NCBI GenBank assembly: GCA_013694885.1
Contig: JACDBO010000237.1
Span: 1-14,134 of the forward strand
DNA from: Chloroflexia bacterium
GTDB taxonomy: Bacteria; Chloroflexota; Chloroflexia; Thermomicrobiales; UBA6265
Reading direction: 5' to 3'
DNA length: 14,134 nt
The notes beneath the pieces were generated by a model that was not told where the DNA came from, searched no databases, and worked only from the letters and a program-made list of their open reading frames with translations. Position numbers and translations under genes: made by a program. Positions 13,920-14,134 of the stretch are shown here, in pieces (position 1 is the stretch's first letter; each line of letters begins with the position of its first letter).

Positions 13920-14057
13920 GAGGTTCGAGCGCCGAGGGCCGAGTGAGTGGCCGCGTCGGTCCGGCTTGGTGACGATCTCGTGAGTGAGCAGGGGCGAGGG
14001 GAAGCAAATAGCCTGAAGGCTGCGTTCTCGAACCTCGAACCTCGCTCCTCGGCCCTC
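13920..14057. repeat. Paired 10-base inverted motifs in a convergent intergenic region
   Basis: GAGGTTCGAG (13920-13929) and GAGGGCCGAG (13934-13943) lie after the lipoprotein stop. Their exact reverse complements, CTCGAACCTC (14027-14036 and again overlapping at 14034-14043) and CTCGGCCCTC (14048-14057), lie before the stop of the convergent gamma-glutamyltransferase. The order is A-B...A'-B', so exact pairs cannot all nest, but A with B' and B with A' pair imperfectly because both share GAGG-NN-CGAG. It probably acts as a bidirectional terminator or is a member of a dispersed intergenic repeat. Confidence 0.55.
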
Positions 14058-14059
14058 CG

Positions 14060-14134
14060 TCAGTATCCGGCGGCGGTGCCGTCGGCGCGGGGGTCGGCGC
14101 CGCCGCGGAGCATGCCGGTTTGGTGGTCGACGAG
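14060..14134 (-). CDS. ggt: Gamma-glutamyltransferase, C-terminal end (partial, runs off the right edge)
   Basis: The last 24 codons of a minus-strand gene are visible, ending at TGA (14062-14060). The residues include DHQTGMLRGG followed by ADPRADGTAAGY, the characteristic C-terminus of gamma-glutamyltranspeptidases (GGASDPR-DGAAxGY pattern). These N-terminal-nucleophile hydrolases cleave or transfer the gamma-glutamyl group of glutathione and related compounds; the catalytic Thr lies outside the window. The identification rests only on this tail, but the motif and the stop position directly after GY are distinctive. It converges on the lipoprotein gene. Confidence 0.75.
   Translation of the reverse strand, partial: LVDHQTGMLRGGADPRADGTAAGY

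Noticed and set aside
1..14134. A gene cluster forming a new defence or biosynthetic system.
   Set aside because: Strands alternate, gaps hold their own promoters or hairpins, and most products belong to well-known, unrelated families; only the ABC-F/kinase pair is tightly linked.

Overview
This window is GC-rich bacterial chromosome carrying ordinary single-copy housekeeping and metabolic genes. The gene mix is a MutS of about 900 residues, Tat-dependent ABC solute-binding proteins, a DUF892 ferritin-like protein, a zinc alcohol dehydrogenase of the mycothiol-dependent formaldehyde dehydrogenase type, an MptA/MptB-like GT-C membrane protein and an ABC-F ATPase. Together with the composition this suggests Chloroflexota (Thermomicrobia/Sphaerobacter-like) or, less likely, an actinobacterium. 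That assignment is inferred from gene content and is not proven by any marker gene. I see no mobile element, prophage, CRISPR array, tRNA or rRNA.

Left to right: a family-5 solute-binding protein (-) has a well-formed sigma70-type promoter and is divergent from mutS (+). A DUF892 stress/ferritin-like protein (+) converges on a mycothiol-dependent-type dehydrogenase (-) across a perfect 11-bp hairpin. The dehydrogenase is divergent from an MptB-like polytopic glycosyltransferase (+). That gene converges, 34 bases apart, on a DgoD-like enolase-superfamily sugar acid dehydratase (-).

Next is a minus-strand cluster: an APH-fold kinase preceded by an ABC-F ATPase, the two joined by a 4-base ATGA stop/start overlap. 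Upstream on the same strand lies a short, very acidic unknown protein. Divergent from that is an orphan PotD/family-8 Tat lipoprotein (+). It converges on the last 24 codons of a gamma-glutamyltransferase (-) that enters from the right edge; the intergenic gap between them holds paired 10-base inverted motifs.

The genes look like separate transcription units, not one pathway. The only tight functional pairing is ABC-F plus APH kinase, two families often linked to tolerance of ribosome-targeting antibiotics. No clear new multi-gene system is visible. The more interesting points are that coupled pair, the mycothiol-type dehydrogenase in a probable non-mycothiol lineage, the small acidic gene with its leader hairpin, and the convergent intergenic repeat. 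No gene-free stretch exceeds 300 bases; the longest, about 247 bases at 12446-12692, is described under its small sites.
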